Shown: positions 5,314 to 5,939 of the stretch, piece by piece
Layout: every line of letters starts with the position of its first letter
Position numbering within the stretch: the first letter of the stretch is position 1
Source: an uncultured Rhodanobacter sp.
GTDB taxonomy: Bacteria > Pseudomonadota > Gammaproteobacteria > Xanthomonadales > Rhodanobacteraceae
Direction: 5' to 3'
Assembly: GCA_937906285.1 (NCBI GenBank)
Contig: CALCWL010000273.1
Location: forward strand, 1-5,939
DNA: 5,939 bases
Notes under the pieces: generated by a model
What the model was told of the DNA's origin: nothing
The model's database searches: none
What the model saw: the letters and a program-made list of their open reading frames with translations, nothing else
Program-made: the position numbers and the translations under genes

Positions 5314-5939
5314 GTGAACGCATTCGCACCGATGATCCGCCGCCCGGTCGGCACCTCGCTGCTCGCCATCGGCCTGATGATCGCGGGCGTGTGGGCGTAC
5401 CTGCTGATCGGCGTGGCGGCGTTTCCGTCGATCGAATTTCCCGGCGTGGCGGTCGTGGCGCAGATGCCGGGCGCGAGCGCGCAGACCATGGCCACCACGG
5501 TGATGGCGCCGCTGGAGCGGCACATCGGGCGCATTCCTGGCGTGCAGTTCATGTTTTCCAACGCCAGCGAAGGGCGTGCGCAGATCCAGGTGCTGTTCAA
5601 CTACGGGCGCTCCACCGACGCGGCGGCGCGCGACGTGCAGGCGGCGCTCAATGCCGCCGCCGCCGACCTGCCGCCGGGCATGCCGGCACCGCCGCAGTAC
5701 TTCAAGTTCGACACCTCGACGATCCCGGTGCTGCTGGTCACGCTGACCTCCAGCAGCCTGCCGCCGGATCGCCTCTACGACCTCACCGACACCTTGCTCA
5801 AGCCCGCGGTGGCGCAGATCCCCGGCGTGGCCCAGGTGCAGGTCGGCGGCGGCACGCCGCATGCGGTGCGCATCGCGCTGAACGCCAACGCGCTGGCGAT
5901 CAAGGGCATCACCACCAACCAGGTCGCCAACGCGCTGCG
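5314..5939 (+). CDS. RND-family efflux transporter permease, N-terminal part (3' truncated by window)
   Basis: The frame is open from GTG 5314 to the window end, giving 208 complete codons of a protein that is normally just over 1000 residues. The N-terminus NAFAPMIRRPVGTSLLAIGL has the RND entry motif (F-x-x-x-RPV). Transmembrane segment 1 follows at about residues 14-36 (TSLLAIGLMIAGVWAYLLIGVAA), then FPSIEFPGVAVVAQMPGASA (37-56), which leads into the first periplasmic porter subdomain. The segments APLERHIGRIPGVQFMFSNASEG (65-87), FNYGRSTDAAARDVQAALNAA (95-115) and GVAQVQVGGG (171-180) resemble hydrophobe/amphiphile efflux (HAE1) pumps, closest by eye to the MdtB/MdtC type. It would exchange protons for drugs or other hydrophobic compounds as a trimer with a periplasmic adaptor and an outer-membrane channel. 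No adaptor gene precedes it; the upstream neighbour is btuB, 137 nt away. The proton-relay residues of TM4 and TM10 lie beyond the window, and the exact substrate cannot be told. Confidence 0.9.
   Translation, partial: MNAFAPMIRRPVGTSLLAIGLMIAGVWAYLLIGVAAFPSIEFPGVAVVAQMPGASAQTMATTVMAPLERHIGRIPGVQFMFSNASEGRAQIQVLFNYGRSTDAAARDVQAALNAAAADLPPGMPAPPQYFKFDTSTIPVLLVTLTSSSLPPDRLYDLTDTLLKPAVAQIPGVAQVQVGGGTPHAVRIALNANALAIKGITTNQVANAL

Noticed and set aside
2972..5329. Very long antisense open frame (785 codons) opposite btuB
   Set aside because: It is a by-product of GC-rich third positions in btuB. The translation is low-complexity Ala/Arg/Gly/Val-rich without domains, and it also covers the riboswitch.

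Overview
The window is a high-GC bacterial chromosome segment with every gene on the + strand. It suggests a gammaproteobacterium of the Xanthomonadales/Lysobacterales (Rhodanobacter-, Dyella- or Stenotrophomonas-like). The evidence is the strong G/C preference at third codon positions, a GntR-SIS-deaminase-deacetylase nag cluster of a kind known in that order, and GTAG-headed palindromic intergenic repeats resembling the REP/SMAG elements described there. The taxonomic call is inference.

Region 1 (1-2826) is an N-acetylglucosamine catabolic cluster. It holds the C-terminal ligand-binding part of a GntR/HutC-type regulator (cut by the window start), an SIS-fold glucosamine-6-phosphate deaminase of the NagB-II type 9 nt downstream, and N-acetylglucosamine-6-phosphate deacetylase NagA. 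NagA converts GlcNAc-6-P to GlcN-6-P plus acetate, and NagB-II converts GlcN-6-P to fructose-6-P plus ammonia. The regulator probably senses an amino-sugar phosphate. A 69-bp inverted pair of REP-like palindromes sits in the 120-nt gap between the deaminase and nagA genes.

Region 2 (2827-3310) has no supported protein gene but is dense with signals. In order these are a purine/pyrimidine strand-asymmetric repeat that can fold into a long imperfect hairpin, a sigma70-like promoter with 17-nt spacing, a well-conserved cobalamin (adenosylcobalamin-family) riboswitch, an expression platform with a possible terminator hairpin plus T5 tract, and a strong ribosome binding site.

Region 3 (3311-5176) is the riboswitch-controlled gene, a BtuB-type TonB-dependent outer-membrane vitamin B12 receptor. 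Riboswitch and receptor form a feedback pair: when intracellular cobalamin is sufficient, receptor synthesis should be shut off.

Region 4 (5177-5939) is a short intergenic gap carrying a third, single copy of the palindromic repeat. It is followed by the N-terminal part of an RND-family inner-membrane efflux transporter that starts with GTG and is cut by the window end.

I did not find a novel system. The content is ordinary metabolic and transport genes. The most informative non-coding signals are the REP pair inside the nag cluster and the complete promoter-riboswitch-receptor module.
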